Origin: Climacium dendroides
Taxonomy: Eukaryota > Streptophyta > Bryopsida > Hypnales > Climaciaceae
Length of the DNA stretch: 64,000 nucleotides
Assembly: GCA_950106755.1 (NCBI GenBank)
Contig: OX467090.1
Location: forward strand, 20,499,092-20,563,091
Reading direction: 5' to 3'
The translations under genes and the position numbers were made by a program. The notes beneath the pieces were generated by a model that was not told the DNA's origin, searched no databases, and saw nothing but the letters and a program-made list of their open reading frames with translations. Numbering within the stretch: position 1 is the stretch's first letter; each line of letters opens with the position of its first letter. Shown here piece after piece: positions 46,724 through 60,400 of this stretch.

Positions 46724-48110
46724 TGCGATGCCCTTCTCTTTGCATACCCCCAAAATGCTTTCGCTTCGCAGCAACACTCCCCTTCCTCTGACTGATCCTA
46801 CTCACGTGTTACCTTTCAGAACCTGTCCTGTAGGTAGATGAACACAAACACAGTGCCTGGTTATACCACGGAAATTACACGCGGATCTAGCCTCCATCCT
46901 CTGATCGCCTCCCTGAACCTTCCGAGCCTTTGATGGGAGCCTGCCTAAACATCCTTGAATGCACAGGAGAAACTCCACACTTGTGCGGACTTAGTCTTCA
47001 ACCCAGGTGTGCTCACCCACAACAGAACCTCTGACCTATCATAGTTACAAGCACAGAAAACACTCGTCCCATATACATGTCCCGCATTATCATCAATCAC
47101 AGACAAGGCCTCTTTCACAGTGTCTGTCTAGCCGTTTGTTTGAATTCACAGGATTCTGAATTCATCCTGTCACGTAGCATCATTTACACAACCCACTGTC
47201 TAAAAAGAATACTGCACCTGACATGTGCAACATAAAACAGTAAAGTCTCCATTGGAAAGATAGTTTGTCTGGCTAAACTTCTATACTATGCCCAGAAATT
47301 TCGACATACAATTCCACGCTCATGCGTAGATCCCACCCAAAAATTGGTCCAGACACATCGATATCGTTGGCCACTCAAATCTCTGCCCACCGCTATCTCA
47401 GAATTGATACATACACCTACAATAGACTTCTTAGTCAAATACACCCTAAACTACAAACAAACTACACACCAAGTGCAAGGAAAAACACACGCAACCCTAC
47501 TTTCCATAAATTCAACTCCCAGCACGGGACCTTTCAAATAACTACCCGGAACGATCTAACAAGACCCGTAACAAAGAACGAATTCTGAGAAAATGATTAA
47601 AAAAAACGCTTTAAGGTTGGCTCTTACAGGAAGATCACCGATACCGCAACCATAAAAAGTCGGTCATTCGTCGCAACTCCCAACACAAACCCTAAAATTC
47701 ACCGCTCTTTGCCCCTCTGTTTGCGCTCTGTCTCTCGCACTCCTCTCAAATTCCAACAACACTAAACGCCGCTTCGAATCCTCCACATAAAAATCTGGCA
47801 CTTCAACCCTAACTCTTCCGAGCTTCAATTAACAACGCCAAAAGTCTGGATGTTCTGTTCGCTCCAACAAGTGCCGACCGGCGATCTCGATGCGATGGAG
47901 ATCGATGCTCAAAGCGACACTCAAAATCAAATCTAGGCAACCAAAGGACAATTGTTTTCGTCACGCAACAATGCGTGCTATTGGAATCTTTGTGCGACTT
48001 GTGTCCCGAAGAAGGTTTTAGGGTTTCGGGAAGTCTTCGTGAGGAAGGAGAGAGAAGGGTCTGAGTAACTGCTGTGGCTTTTGGGAAGTCTCAGAGCGGG
48101 CTGCTTGACG
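46724..48110 (-). promoter_or_regulatory. SUA 5' leader, probable leader intron and promoter
   Basis: Upstream of the SUA start codon there is no coding signal. On the minus strand, near 48010-48030, AAACCCTAAAACC occurs in a CT-rich setting typical of plant 5' leaders, followed by the downstream leader around 47700-47900. This suggests transcription starts near 48.05-48.1 kb and that a leader intron may be removed. The short plus-strand ORFs here (47322-47588) are not credible genes. Confidence 0.4.
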
Positions 48111-50975
48111 TCTGCCCGAGCGGGCAGGCAACTTTATTTTGAGTTTAATTTTGAGTTTAATTTTGAGTTTAATTTCCGTCTCTCATAGTTGATAAAAATA
48201 GTAAATTTCTAATTAGCACACAGAACTTTGTGTTGCAAGGAAGAGATATGAATTTTTTTTTAAATTAATTATGTCATGGCTGATGGTGGAAGAGACATTA
48301 CAAACACCCATATACATGTGCTTTAGGAGGCCACTTTACCTGGTTGAATTCCATTAAACTTTGTGTCTCATACCCTAATAAAGCGAGCACCTTTCTCAAG
48401 TAATTTGACAATATTTGGCTTCAAACAAATTTTTGGACAAGAGATCCAACCTTCAAATGACCTAAAAACTTAGTCATTTGAAGTTGGGGTATTTTTTTAA
48501 GTTGTGTAGAATCTTATTATTACATTGTAATTGGAGTTGGGCCAGATCCTTTGGGTGTTGGCTCAGTTGTCCACCTTTTATTTATTGACCATTAGTTTTG
48601 ACTTTGCTTCTCTTGCCTTAGTTTTTTTTTTAAATGAAAAAGCTTTACTTTTGAGATATAATTGTGGTAAATGTAAAAAATCCTACCAAGGACTATGTCA
48701 TTTTATTTTGTGTTCCGTTTCTTTTTATCAATGGAAATTGTTCATGCGTTTCAAGAAAAAAATTAATTAAAAATTAAAATACTTGTTTATATCAATTTTT
48801 AATTTTTTTTTCTTCTTTTTTTTCCTTCCATGACAACAATAACAAAAAAAAAAGATTTATATTTCAATCTAGATATATCCACTATGATATAAATATCACT
48901 AATAGAATAAATAGAATTTTCAAAAATTACTTCTTAAAGGACAAAAAAAAGTAAGGTTTTGAAATGACTATTTTGATTGACATATTGTGGAAAGTAAAAT
49001 TTAAATGAGGAAATAAATTTAAGTTGTTTGTTAAATACTAGTCAAGTAGTTAGCCAAATCATTGTACAATCATTGTACAAGTCATTATTCATTATCTCCA
49101 AAAACTTTGTCATTTATATTTTTAGTTTTAGAATTCCTTCAATATTCTTTGTCTTTAATAAATGCTAATTTTTTTGGATGCTAGAAATGAAGGGCCAAAT
49201 CTAATAACTACAATGAACAATGTATAGTAAGAAGTATAAATTCAATAATCTTAGGAGATATGGTCACCAAAGAAGATAACACTCTATAAAGAAGCAAGTA
49301 ATGGCTATACCAATACAAGTATTCAAATAGTGGTTATATAAATAATGTCAATCTATGCCTACAAATATCCTTGTCTTCTATTTCTATGGTAGTGAAGGCC
49401 ACTTGATTGAGCCTTTAAGCCATCAACAATTTATTTTTTTAATGAAATTTATCAAGATGATTCCAAAAAACACTTTATATTGTTGGAGAGCCAATATATT
49501 TAATTACAAGTGGATCATGTGTTCTTTAATAACTATTAAAATATAGGTTTGATGAATCTATAATTTTGAAAAGAATGTGTAGCATATTTTTACTTATTAT
49601 CCTTGTATTTAAAGATTTAAAAATTTTAAATTTAATTTTTTTACGCTTAGGAGTTTAATGGTTTGGAGACTTTTGAAAATCCAAAATTATCATTCTAGAG
49701 GTGAGCTCCTAGATATCTAATTTCACCTTGGGAATATACCTATCATGTAAAGAGAAGTTAAAAAAAAAACATCATGTCCTTTATACAAGTTTAAGGAAAG
49801 GTTCCTTGTATGCAAATTTCTAAACATTCTTCCATCATTTTTTGTTGGAATCTTTTTTCTTAAATATTCTTAATCCCTAGGTCTACCAACTTTTTAATTT
49901 ACTTTTATTCTTTTTGTATATGGACATCTTTGAATTTTTTAATTACAAATGTATGAAAATGAAGATTAGTCTACACAAGCATACATAGAATTAATTGAAG
50001 AAAATTTTGACAATTGGACTTGTAGATTATGACAATTTTGCATAGTTGGAAAAACATTTTAAAGGTAAGAAGAATGATACGTCTTTAAAAAAATTCTATA
50101 AATTAAGAAATAGATTTTTTCCAAACTAAAATATTGAATTAAACTCTAAGACAAATGCATTATTCTTAGGTTTTAAAAAATCAAACAAACAAATATTTCT
50201 CAAAGTAATATACATCTTCAAATACTAAGGTGTATAATAACCAAAATCAAACCAATCGGATCCTATACAATGTATTCAAAAGTATAAGTTTACACATCAT
50301 TTTTAAAAATCCAATAGTACATGTGTTCAATGTAATTTTTGTAACATCTTTCCAAATTTTTGGAATTAAATGTCCTACTTCCTTTCTAATTTGGATCTCC
50401 TAAGTTGAATGTACTAATTTTAATGTTGTTGAAAAGGTGATATTGAGCCATTCCTTCATCAAATAACTTCTTATTGAACAAAATATACCAGATTAAGGTT
50501 AAAAATAACATTTTAAAAACTTATTATAAATTGTAAATAGAATTTAGTACATTCCTAGTATCCTAAAAACTTTGAGTTTTAGAATCATTTTCAAATTGTA
50601 GTTTTGGAATATTGAAAAGTAAAATATTTGAGGCATTTTCAAGGAGCACCAATGGGCACTTAATTGTTGAGTGTGAGGTGTCATTTTGTACATAGTTAGT
50701 ATGGACCCAAGACTATGTGTAGACCTCTGTACCACCTTCCAAAGCTTCATTTTCATTAGTTGGGCAATTTTAAAAGAGATGCTAAAAATAAGAGCAAACA
50801 ATGTTGATTGACCCCATCAATCATTTCATTTATCTTTTAATTGATGATTGGAGGGAGGGAGGGAAAACTATTGCTTGGAGTTGTTTTTATTGATTCCAAA
50901 TAGCAATTAATTGCCGAATTTGACCAATTTTCAACGTCATAAAGTATTGCATAAAGTACAACAAGAAGATCATCA
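48111..50975. other. Very AT-rich intergenic DNA
   Basis: Short ORFs only. A threefold GAGTTTAATTTT direct repeat lies at 48137-48173. No gene, RNA or mobile-element ends recognised. Confidence 0.45.
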
Positions 50976-51724
50976 TACTACTAAAATCATAAGTCCCTCT
51001 ATAATATCACAAATGCTACCATTAATACTAGGGGCTTGTGTTTGCTATGCTACACATTCATTGTATCACATATTAGTAAAAATTTGATATATTTGAATAG
51101 AATGTATGATAATGATTTTGATAAGTTTTTAAAATAATTATTTTAATTATTTTATAAAAACATTTCCAATCATGCGTACATAGAAATCATATTTTCACAC
51201 AACGTGATATTATTGAAATAGAGTAGCAATTCACAATCACCTCTGTAATATCACTTTTTACAAAGGGTGATATTATATAAATAATATAGTCGTTGCAATT
51301 GAGGTGATATAAAGAGGATCAATATGGTGATGTTATAAAGGTAGCAATTCCATTGCTTTTCTTGGCTTTATACTTCTTTTGCATTTCTATGATTTTGTGC
51401 TTTTGTGAGCTTTGAATTAAATTGTTCACAAAATTGTTGAGATTTACAAGTTTTTCCTTTAAATTCTTCTATTTGGGTTGCCATTGTTTGTAACCATTGA
51501 GTCAAATTTCTAATGCATTCTAATGTATATGTATTTTTTACCATATTCATCATTCATTAAATTTCTATTGTTTATTTCAATATATGCTTATTTAATAAAA
51601 AAATTATATGAAGATCTTAGTAATTTTTATCTGAAGTTTTATTGAAATTCTTGCTCTGCATTCTATCTAATACATAAAACTTCTAATGAAATTCTAATGG
51701 TGAAAGCAAGCGCCAACCGCTAGT
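50976..51724 (-). repeat. Lone inverted copy of the 1.7-4.8 kb repeat unit
   Basis: Read on the minus strand, the segment begins CTAGCGGTTGGCGCTTGCTT, follows the repeat unit throughout, and ends with the unit's link (TTAATGGTAGCATTTGTGAT, then TTTTAGTAGTA). It includes the conserved ORF fragment at 51553-51368 (MMNMVKNTYTLECIRNL). A single dispersed copy about 46 kb from the array supports the view that the unit is, or was, mobile. Confidence 0.8.
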
Positions 51725-52646
51725 TTAGGGACAAAAAATTGAAGTCAACAAAAATATCATTTGGAGTGGAGGGATTAATAATTTAATCCTTAATAGACCT
51801 AAAGATAGAATATAACCTTATAACATAATAAAATGCCAATTAGAGCATGCATGTGTATGTATATTCACTACAAAACTAGAAGCATTAAATATACATTAAT
51901 TTTTGGATTGTTTTGGAAAAATTTATGGATTGGTTTACAATTTCTTTGAGGTCTTTGAGGACCGTATTTGGCTGCATATGGAAAATCATTCAATTAGATC
52001 AACATAATCTTTCTACACCCCTAGATTATTATATTCATTCTTTCCTTGTAAATATTGCACACTTCCATATAGAGTTCCGAAAAACATTTTTATCTTCTTT
52101 TTTTTCAAAGTTTGGCTGATTCAGGCACATGAAAGTTCCCCCTTACATTTTAACATTTAGAGCTTCACTATCAACAATGGGAGAAAATGAAAAAATTTAA
52201 AAGAAAACAAAAACAACCCCCCTGAAAAAGTGCAAAAAAGATTAAGACTGAAAGCAAATAGGGGAATAAATGAAGACCAACTTTTAGCCGGGGGCCAGGT
52301 CATTCGTCCCCAGCCTAGTTTGTGTCACCTCGTTCGTCCCCCTCTGTCCCCCCTCGCTCTCCCTTTCGTCCACCTCGCCACCTTCGTCTATCCATTTCCA
52401 CCTCTTTCGTTCGTCCATCCCCCCCACTCGCACTCCCATCGTCCACTTCACCACCTTCGTCCGTCCATCCCCCTCCGTTCCTTCCGCATCGGGTTCTCCG
52501 CCTCCCTTCCGGAAAAACCCTTATCTCTGCGTCATGGAATTCGCTACTTCGATTGATCGGGATCCCGCCCCCTGTATTGAACCCTTGCATTGCATTGTAT
52601 TGTCCGTGGAGATTCTTGTTCTAGGATAGTTTGATTTGTTGGTGCG
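51725..52646 (+). promoter_or_regulatory. Promoter and pyrimidine-rich leader of the ACCase alpha-CT gene
   Basis: AT-rich DNA changes at about 52300 to a strongly pyrimidine-rich stretch (repeated TTCGTCC, CCACCTTCGTC; 52310-52520), typical of a plant 5' leader. The leader runs into the coding start at 52647. No certain TATA box. The ORFs crossing this stretch are composition artefacts. Confidence 0.45.
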
Positions 52647-55600
52647 ATGGAGTTCATGGGAGCAGCAGCTACTAGCTCAGCACTCCGAAGCGCGAGCAAT
52701 GGCATTGGGATGCAATGTGCAGCTGGAGGTGTAGCAGCAGGCTTCAGAACGCAACAGCAGCAGAAACCGCAGCAAGAGAGGAAAGGATGTGTCAAAGTTA
52801 TTACTGCGAAGATCAAGAAGGGGAAGATGGGGCCCGAGCAGGAGTACCCGTGGCCGGACAAGTTTCCCCCAGGGGAAATCACGGATGGCGCCCTCAAGTA
52901 CCTCAACCGCTTCAAGCCAATGCCGAACCCGCCCAAGCCTGTCACGTTGCCCTTTGAGAGACCCATTGTGGACCTCGAGAACAAGATTGATGAAGTAAGA
53001 TTTTGAGCTTATTCCTTTTATTCGAGACCATAATTTAAGACCATACGATTTGGTCATTTCAGTTCGTGTCGCGCAATCGGGCTCTCTGTCTGAATTGGTA
53101 TGATTTTACGATCTCGAGTATTCGCATTAGGTGTAGTTTGTGCTTCAAACAGACCTAGAATTACATTGATTGATACTCTTCAGCTGATCTCCTCTTGTTT
53201 CTATTAGTTCAAGATTGAGAACTAATGTTATCATACAATGCTCCCATTGTCTAACCTCATCGATTTCTGTTTTTGACGACTATATGTCCGAATCTAAGGG
53301 TATGCGAATTGGTTCCGTCACTAAATCGGGCTCTATGTCTGAATTTAGTCTAGTCTGATCTCATTAGGCGTAGTTTGTGTTTCAAGCAGCCCTAGAACTG
53401 CATTGATTGAACTGAAATGGCCAAATCAGCAGATCTCCTCTTATTTCTATTAGTTCAAAATTGAGAAGTAATCTTGTAATGCAATGCTCCCATTGCCTGA
53501 TTCCGTCGGTTTCTGGTAGAGACAATCCATGTGACGCCGACTTGTCCGAACCTAAGGTCATGCGATTTGGCCCTGTCACTTAATTGTGCTCTATGTCTGC
53601 ATTGCTGTAATTTTGATCTCAAGTATACTCATTAGGTGTATGAGTCTGTGCTTGAAGTAGCCCTTGATTAGATTGGTTGAAACTCTTCAACAGACCCTCT
53701 CTTATGTTTTTTTTTGTTCAAGATTGAGAACTAATATTGTTTTGCAATTTGCAACAGGTGCGGGAGCTTGCCAACAAGACGGGCTTGGATTTTACCGAAC
53801 AAATTGCCGAGCTGGAAGAGAGATATGATCAGGTGGGTGATCAGCGGAGCATGTTAGCCTTACATTCTGATTTCCTGGAAGCAGGGAATTATGTTCCCTT
53901 TATAAGTATCATCAGAAGCTGGGTGGAGGACACCAAGATTGAACCTTTGTGCTCGTGACTCATTCCATCTACCCTCGATACTTTCATGGACTGAGGTTTT
54001 CTCATTGGATTGCCTCGGGAAGAAGCACGTAATTTGGGCTTTCCATTCAAACTGGTATTCCTTATAAATATAGGTTTCTTTTAAAGTAGGTGTGCGTTCT
54101 ATGAAACAATTCAATTCTAATTGCAGTAGCAGCAGCGAACAGATTGTGGGACGAGTGCTGTTCTGGGGACACCCCCCCCCCCCTAAAATGTACACCTCGG
54201 ATACATTTTCTTCGTAGAACTTACACTGGGTGTCTCCTGAGTAGCACTCTACCAGTCTATGTTTTCTGAAGATAATGATTGGATGCAATGAAAAATTCAA
54301 TAATAAGTGCGGCAGCAGCGAATAGTACATGGTGCTGCTCAGGGACACTATCCCTTGGAATGCAGACCTCCTGTACATTCTCTCCATAGTTGTCTCCTGC
54401 ATAGCACCACCACAGTGTGAGCATCGGATGGACTTGGGTATCCAAAGATCGTTTTGTACTTTGCCAGCATCTTTTAGACGTGGTCCTCAGATTACGAGCA
54501 CTTTGTACATAAGTGTTTCTTCTTGTATGGTTCACCATTGTAAGAGGGGGAGTCTTGGTCAAGGTATTTTTGTACTTCCCCTTTGATTCTATAAGGATAT
54601 GTTGTATATGTGATACGGCATTGAATTTTTATTGTTTGTTGTGCTGACCAGGTGCGTAGAGAACTGTATGGAGCACTTACACCAATGCAGCGCCTCAGTG
54701 TGGCTCGTCATCCGAATCGGCCGACTTTCATAGACCACGTTATGAACATGACTGATTCGGTAATTTAACAAACCGGAAAGCTTATGGACCAAGAAGGCCA
54801 GATCGGGCTTCATGTTTTTTTCACAGTTTTGAGTAGTTCATATGGAAACTTTATTTATCCAATTTTATTTATCTTTGATGAACACATGCATGTTCTTGAC
54901 CGATTCTGGTCCAATCTGATTTAGATCTTTCACAGTATGATTAATCGAGTTAAGGGTTATCGTGAGCAATGCTTGGTACCTGCTCTTGCTGATTTTTTGT
55001 TGGGTGCACTGCACGTGTAGCGTTTGGATTGATGTGAGAATTTCTCTTTGCGGATGGCTCTTACAGTGGCTAGAGCTGCATGGGGATCGAGGTGGGTTTG
55101 ATGACCCTGCGTTGGTCTGTGGTGTTGGATCCATGGACGGTTTGAGCTTTGTGTTCATTGGTCATCAGAAGGGCCGAAATACAAAGGAGAATATCTACCG
55201 CAATTTTGGCATGCCAATGCCGAACGGGTACGTTTACATCCGGCACTGGACTTCACATTTTTATGACGACTCCAACATCCTGCAACATGCTGATTTTTCC
55301 AATAAATCAGCTCTGTTATCAAAAGAGCGCACTATTGTGCAACATATTTTCTTGCATCAACAATTAGGGTGTGGGCGTTTTCTTTTTCATATTTGAAATT
55401 CTGCATTTTTGTATCTCCAGCATATCTTCATTGAAACTTGTACGTGTCCCTTCACGCTTGCAGGTATAGGAAAGCTTTGCGATTCATGCGCCATGCAGAG
55501 AAATTTGGTTTTCCGGTACTCACTTTCATTGATACGCCTGGAGCGTATGCTGGGGTCAAAGCTGAAGAACTCGGTCAGGTATGCTACTTCTTTTCTCATT

Positions 55601-57418
55601 GAACAGATAATACTACTTTATTTTCCACGTAAGGATGCAACTTTGGTTTTGCATGCCCTATCTATTTAACCCCTATTTGCCCAAATGGCCATAACTGGTC
55701 ATTTCCATATCTGTAGGAGTTGAACTAAATCATTTAAGAAGCTTCTAGGTAACAAAATCTTTCAAATAGAAAGAATAATATCAACCACATGCAAACCTAA
55801 CCATTTTTGAACGATTGGAATATGTTTGAAAGTTACAATAATCCACTATCCGCTTTCAAAGTGAATTTTGTATTTTTCTCGTGGGCACTTTTGGGGTTAA
55901 TTGTGCTTGATGACTGTTGATGGGTGAGTTTGAAATGATAGCTGGGGTAGCATTGAGTGAAAACTGATCAAGCGCAGTGCTATTCAGATGGATTAATATT
56001 CAGATGCTCAAGTCCCCCAGTTTGAGAAGTTTTACTGATGTGCAGGGAGAAGCCATCGCTGTCAATCTGAGAGAAATGTTTGGCATTAACGTTCCTATCA
56101 TCGCAACAGTAATTGGGGAGGGTGGTTCTGGAGGTGCCCTTGCTATTGGATGTGGTAACAAGATGTTGATGCTTGAGAACGCAGTCTACTACGTAGCAAG
56201 GTGAAATATGTTGCCTTAAATTACCTGCTATTATTTTTTCCCATTTTAAATATTCCGAGGATGTCAGTATGCCATTGATTGCTGCTAACCTCAGCCAATT
56301 GAAGTTTTAGGCTGACATATCGTAGGTGTTTCTGAAGTTATATAAAGTTGTTAGAAATTTCAGAAATTATGTAGTGAAGATAAGGTTCATATCCATCTTC
56401 ATTTCTGAAATCCTTTTGTTCCTTGGTGCAGTCCGGAAGCATGTGCCGCCATCCTCTGGAAGACTTCTGCGGCTGCTCCCAGGGTAGTACACTACCTTTC
56501 TTGTTTTGCCTCGTCAATGCAGTCTTCTTGTGTCTACATTTTATGGAGGATTGAGAGAGAATTCCTTCAGAGTCTTACCCTGGTTATTTTCTTATTCAGG
56601 CTGCAGAAGCTTTGCGCATTACTGCCCAAGAGTTGCAGAAACTGGGCGTTGTGGACGAGATTATTCCTGTATGGTCTCTTCATTTTGATTCCTGGTTAAA
56701 GTCGAGTTATTATGTAGTTCCTACTTTTCAGTGATATTCTTTGTCAAGACTGAAGTTGAAAAACTTCCATCATGTCTGCTGGAAGACTTCTGTTGCTTAT
56801 GCTGTGAGTTTTGTTTGCGCTTGGTTATGGTTCTTGCATCTTCTAAGCTTTATCACTTGCAGTTTTGTACATTTGAATTTGAATTTCGCTGCTTGTATAC
56901 CAAAGTTTTGTTTCAATTTCAATCCTCCTCATCTGACATACAATTTTCCCCCTTCCAGGAACCTGTAGGTGGTGCCCACTCTGATCCGATGCAGACTTCC
57001 TTGAACATCAAGGCGGTGCTTATGAAGCATATGAAAGTAGGAACCGAATGTCCTCTAGCTCATCAAATATACGAATTTGGCTGGTCTTCTGTGATGCGTA
57101 CATGTAGAGTTTTACATGTATCGTGACATTTTCAATTTTGGGGGAGCAAATCTATCGCATACTGAGATACCTTCTTTCATTTCTGTGTAACAGGAGTTGT
57201 TGAAGATGAAGACCGAGGCGTTGTTGGAACAAAGACATGCGAAGTTCAGGAAGATAGGCGAAGTTGAAGAAGATGGTCCAGTTGATCCTCACATCAAACG
57301 AAGCATGAAGAAGCGTGACGCACCAGTGGAAGATGAGGAGCCCGCAATGCTACCTTCAGGCAACGGAAGTGCACCAGAGCCACTCATTGTAACAAGCGAG
57401 GCAACCTCTAGAGAGTAG
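52647..57418 (+). CDS. Plastid acetyl-CoA carboxylase carboxyltransferase alpha subunit
   Basis: Ten exons (52647-52994, 53758-53832, 54652-54759, 55067-55227, 55464-55578, 56046-56200, 56432-56483, 56600-56668, 56959-57036, 57194-57418) join in frame to 461 residues. Together with the plastid-encoded beta subunit (accD), the protein transfers the carboxyl group from carboxybiotin to acetyl-CoA, giving malonyl-CoA for fatty-acid synthesis. Residues 1 to about 48, rich in Ala, Ser and Gln, are a likely plastid transit peptide. The conserved body has [71 protein letters not shown], the oxyanion-forming [13 protein letters not shown] and [14 protein letters not shown] short acidic, Pro-rich extension follows RKIG. 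All phases fit and all motifs are intact. The plant counterpart is called CAC3 or accA. It is shorter at the C-terminus than the Arabidopsis protein. Confidence 0.95.
53041..53757 (+). repeat. Intron 1 of the ACCase gene made of about three tandem repeats
   Basis: Intron 1 (52995-53757) consists of roughly three diverged copies of a unit of about 240-250 bp, starting near 53041, 53291 and 53545. Each contains ATACGATTTGGTCATTTC-like sequence, then GGGCTCTATGTCTGAATT, CATTAGGTGTAGTTTGTG, CTATTAGTTCAAGATTGAGA and CAATGCTCCCATTG. The third copy is cut by the splice acceptor, which sits where the other copies carry the CAATGCTCCC block. Confidence 0.75.
54085..54420 (+). repeat. Diverged direct repeat in intron 2 of the ACCase gene
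   Basis: Two diverged copies of a segment of about 150-200 bp share AATTCAAT-AA, then GCAGCAGCGAA, GTGCTG-TC-GGGACAC, TACATT-TCT and GTGTCTCCTG-TAGCAC. The first copy contains a run of 12 C (54172-54183). Confidence 0.55.
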
Positions 57419-60400
57419 TGAGTCTCTGACATATAATTTCTGGGTGAATCCATCAATTCTTTACCCAACTGATGCTTACACCCTTCCTACATGATGTTTT
57501 CGCCACCCTCTTCATCCCACGAGGATTGTACTGTAGTAGAGAGTCTTACATAGATTTGGTGACAGGCTGATAAAACCTCGAGTAAAATAGCACACCAGTA
57601 AGTGGTAGTTGATTGGGTTTTATTGGCAATGTTACCTCCCGTTGAAGATTTCTTGAGCCTGCTCCTTGAGCATCCCCGCGAGTAATGACTAGTCGGCCGG
57701 CTTGATAATACTAACACAAGCAATTTTATATTTGAGTCCTGATACAGAGAAGGACAATAGGTGTGCGGCCTTAAGCTGTATGTTCTATAGCCTAGGTTTT
57801 GGAGATTCACTTGTCATGGAAGCCAAAGTAGTGTGAAGGGAGACATTGACATGTCTCTTCATATCTTTCCCACTGAAATTTGAATCAAGGAGGAAAAGTT
57901 CATGTCTTGAAGTTATAACTTAAGTTAACGTGATCTAGTGAACTCATTTCTTGACTGTCTACTTGGACTGACTGCACGACTTATTCCAAAAACAGAAAGA
58001 AAAGTTAGCGTATGAGGTAAAACAACCCATTGTGGCAGAATGAGGAGTTTGACATCATCTTGTTGCTGAAATTTTTCAAATTTTTTTCCCACAATACTAC
58101 AAGTGTGAGAAACAGCAAGTGCAATTGAAATTATATTTTTTTGACAAAGTATGAATTTGCTAAGAATTCTTGAAGTGTTCAACCTGAAAGAGTTTGTAGA
58201 CTACCTTAAAACCAACAAAATCTGAATGCATAATGTTCTTACTACCGAATGGAGTCGAAATATTTTCTATCATGGAAGTCCTAAAAAGTCAATTTTTACA
58301 ATGAATTTCACACAAAAGTCAGAAGTTCCTTGTGACATCACTGTTCATTTCATTATTATCATGTAAGACATGCATTGTGGCCTACATCTCACATACTGAA
58401 AAAAACCACAATGGGTTATTTCCTAGGTGACCGCAATGGGCTGCTTTACCTTACTGTTTACAGAATAATAGAGTAGTCTTCATGAAGGCCTTTGGTTACC
58501 TTATGCTTCGTACTACAATCTCTTTCCTGTCTTGACAGTGGATTAGAAAATTTACTGACCCTTGTATAGAAAACTCACCTATACAACCTCTAATTTTCAA
58601 ATAACCCTCATTGGAGGTACCCTACGCTATGGTCAAATTCATTAAAAAATAACTCAGAAAATACTTCAAATTGTCATCTATTGAAATGTTTGAAATTTAT
58701 TAGGTGGTATAATTGAATAGTGTAGAAAATATTGATGAAAATAATTTAAATTCATAAAAATTCAAGTCTTTTGCAAACAACAATCCCACGTACAAATTAC
58801 AATATTTTTCAAAAGGAAGAGAATGTAATTGTCTTGTACTATATCAATGTCCAAATTTTTTTATAATGAAATGCTCAATGATATATAAAAAACAGAGCTT
58901 AGAATCAAAAGTGACACTAAAATATTAGATATCACAAAAAATAAAATTTGAAGAAAATACAATTTCACCAACCAAATGAAAAATACCATTAAAAATAATG
59001 CATTTTGTATTGGGCCTAATGAATTTGGACCAAGGGTACGGTACATAATACCATATATATAATTTAATACAAGGTTAGGGCATCTTCAATCTACTTTGCC
59101 AAGTGCCCTTCCATTTTAACCCTTCATTGGTTTATAATTTAAACTCGAAATTTTTATCATTGAAAGCACATTCCAAAATACACTTAATTTGGGAAAGTGC
59201 TTTGGTAGTTTGGTAACCATGATTTTCAAACTCCTCAATATTTTTTGTCTTTAGCTAGCTTTAAAGCATTTTGTTTTTATTTTCTAATGCACCTATTTAG
59301 TATACCAAGGATGCATGTGCTTAATAGTTTCAAATTCTAATTATGAACCAATGAAAAGTTAGAAGTTTATTTGGAGGGGCAATTGGTGAAGTGGATTGAG
59401 AATTCCTTCATAAATGAAGAATCAACTAATATTGTGTGTGTTTGGACTTTTAAAAATGGATATTGTTGGTAAATAATTCAATGGAATGAATCTTATCTAA
59501 CTATTACAATTGCACCCTTGCAAACTTAAATCTTCAATCAATTTAAGCATTGAAGTTATAAACAAAAGATACAGTTCAAATTTTGTCTATGAAGGTGCAC
59601 ATTTGAATTTTGTAGAGAACATTTTTGAACTTTAGAGTTGGAGACCTTTCACTAAATTATTGTTTTTGCCATTGAAATTCTTGAAATCAAACTTGCTTGT
59701 GAATCATTGATTACTATATATATAATTACTTCATGTACATTGACAAGGATAAATATGGTCATGATATAAAAATCCAAAAAAATTAACATGAGGACTAAAT
59801 TTATATTTGATTTCATTAAATTTTTATTAAATTTCCAATATGTAATTTATATTATTTTGATGTATAAAGTTTTAATTATATATATTTCTAATTTTTTTTA
59901 ATTGTATAGTACTATGAAGGAAGGGTAAAATCATTAAATCTTTAAAGACATTTTATTCTAAAAATAAGGTTTGGTAGATACTACTATACTAGTGACAAAA
60001 TGTTTTGGAAAGTGCAATTTTTTTAAATTTTATTTTAAGTTCTACAAAAATTTGGCATCTATTTTTCAAAATTATATTTTGTCAAAGTTCTCACACAGCT
60101 ATAATATTTAATATTCAAAATTATAAATTAACAAATAATTAACAAATAATTAAAAAATAATTTTTGTGGAACAAATTAGACATCCATTGCATTAAAGAAG
60201 AGCCAATAATGTACACCTAGATAGTCCAAGACAAAGATCATCCCAAAGAAAAGAAACATTAACCTATCTCAACAAGGAAAGTTTTAACTAACCTCTAAAG
60301 TCCAACATGCTAAATTTGGCAACATAGCAATTTTAGACAAGCACGTATAACTAGATATTTTCATATTTTTGGCCCAAACTTTAGTAGAAGGTGTGGATGA

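Noticed and set aside
52230..52624. Pro/Ser-rich ORFs upstream of the ACCase gene
   Set aside because: They arise from the pyrimidine-rich leader; no domain, and the gene's own start lies downstream with full family similarity.
58014..58450. Inverted pair AACCCATTGTGGC / GCAATGGGCTG as ends of a MITE
   Set aside because: Only about 22 bp with several mismatches and no target duplication; too weak to call.
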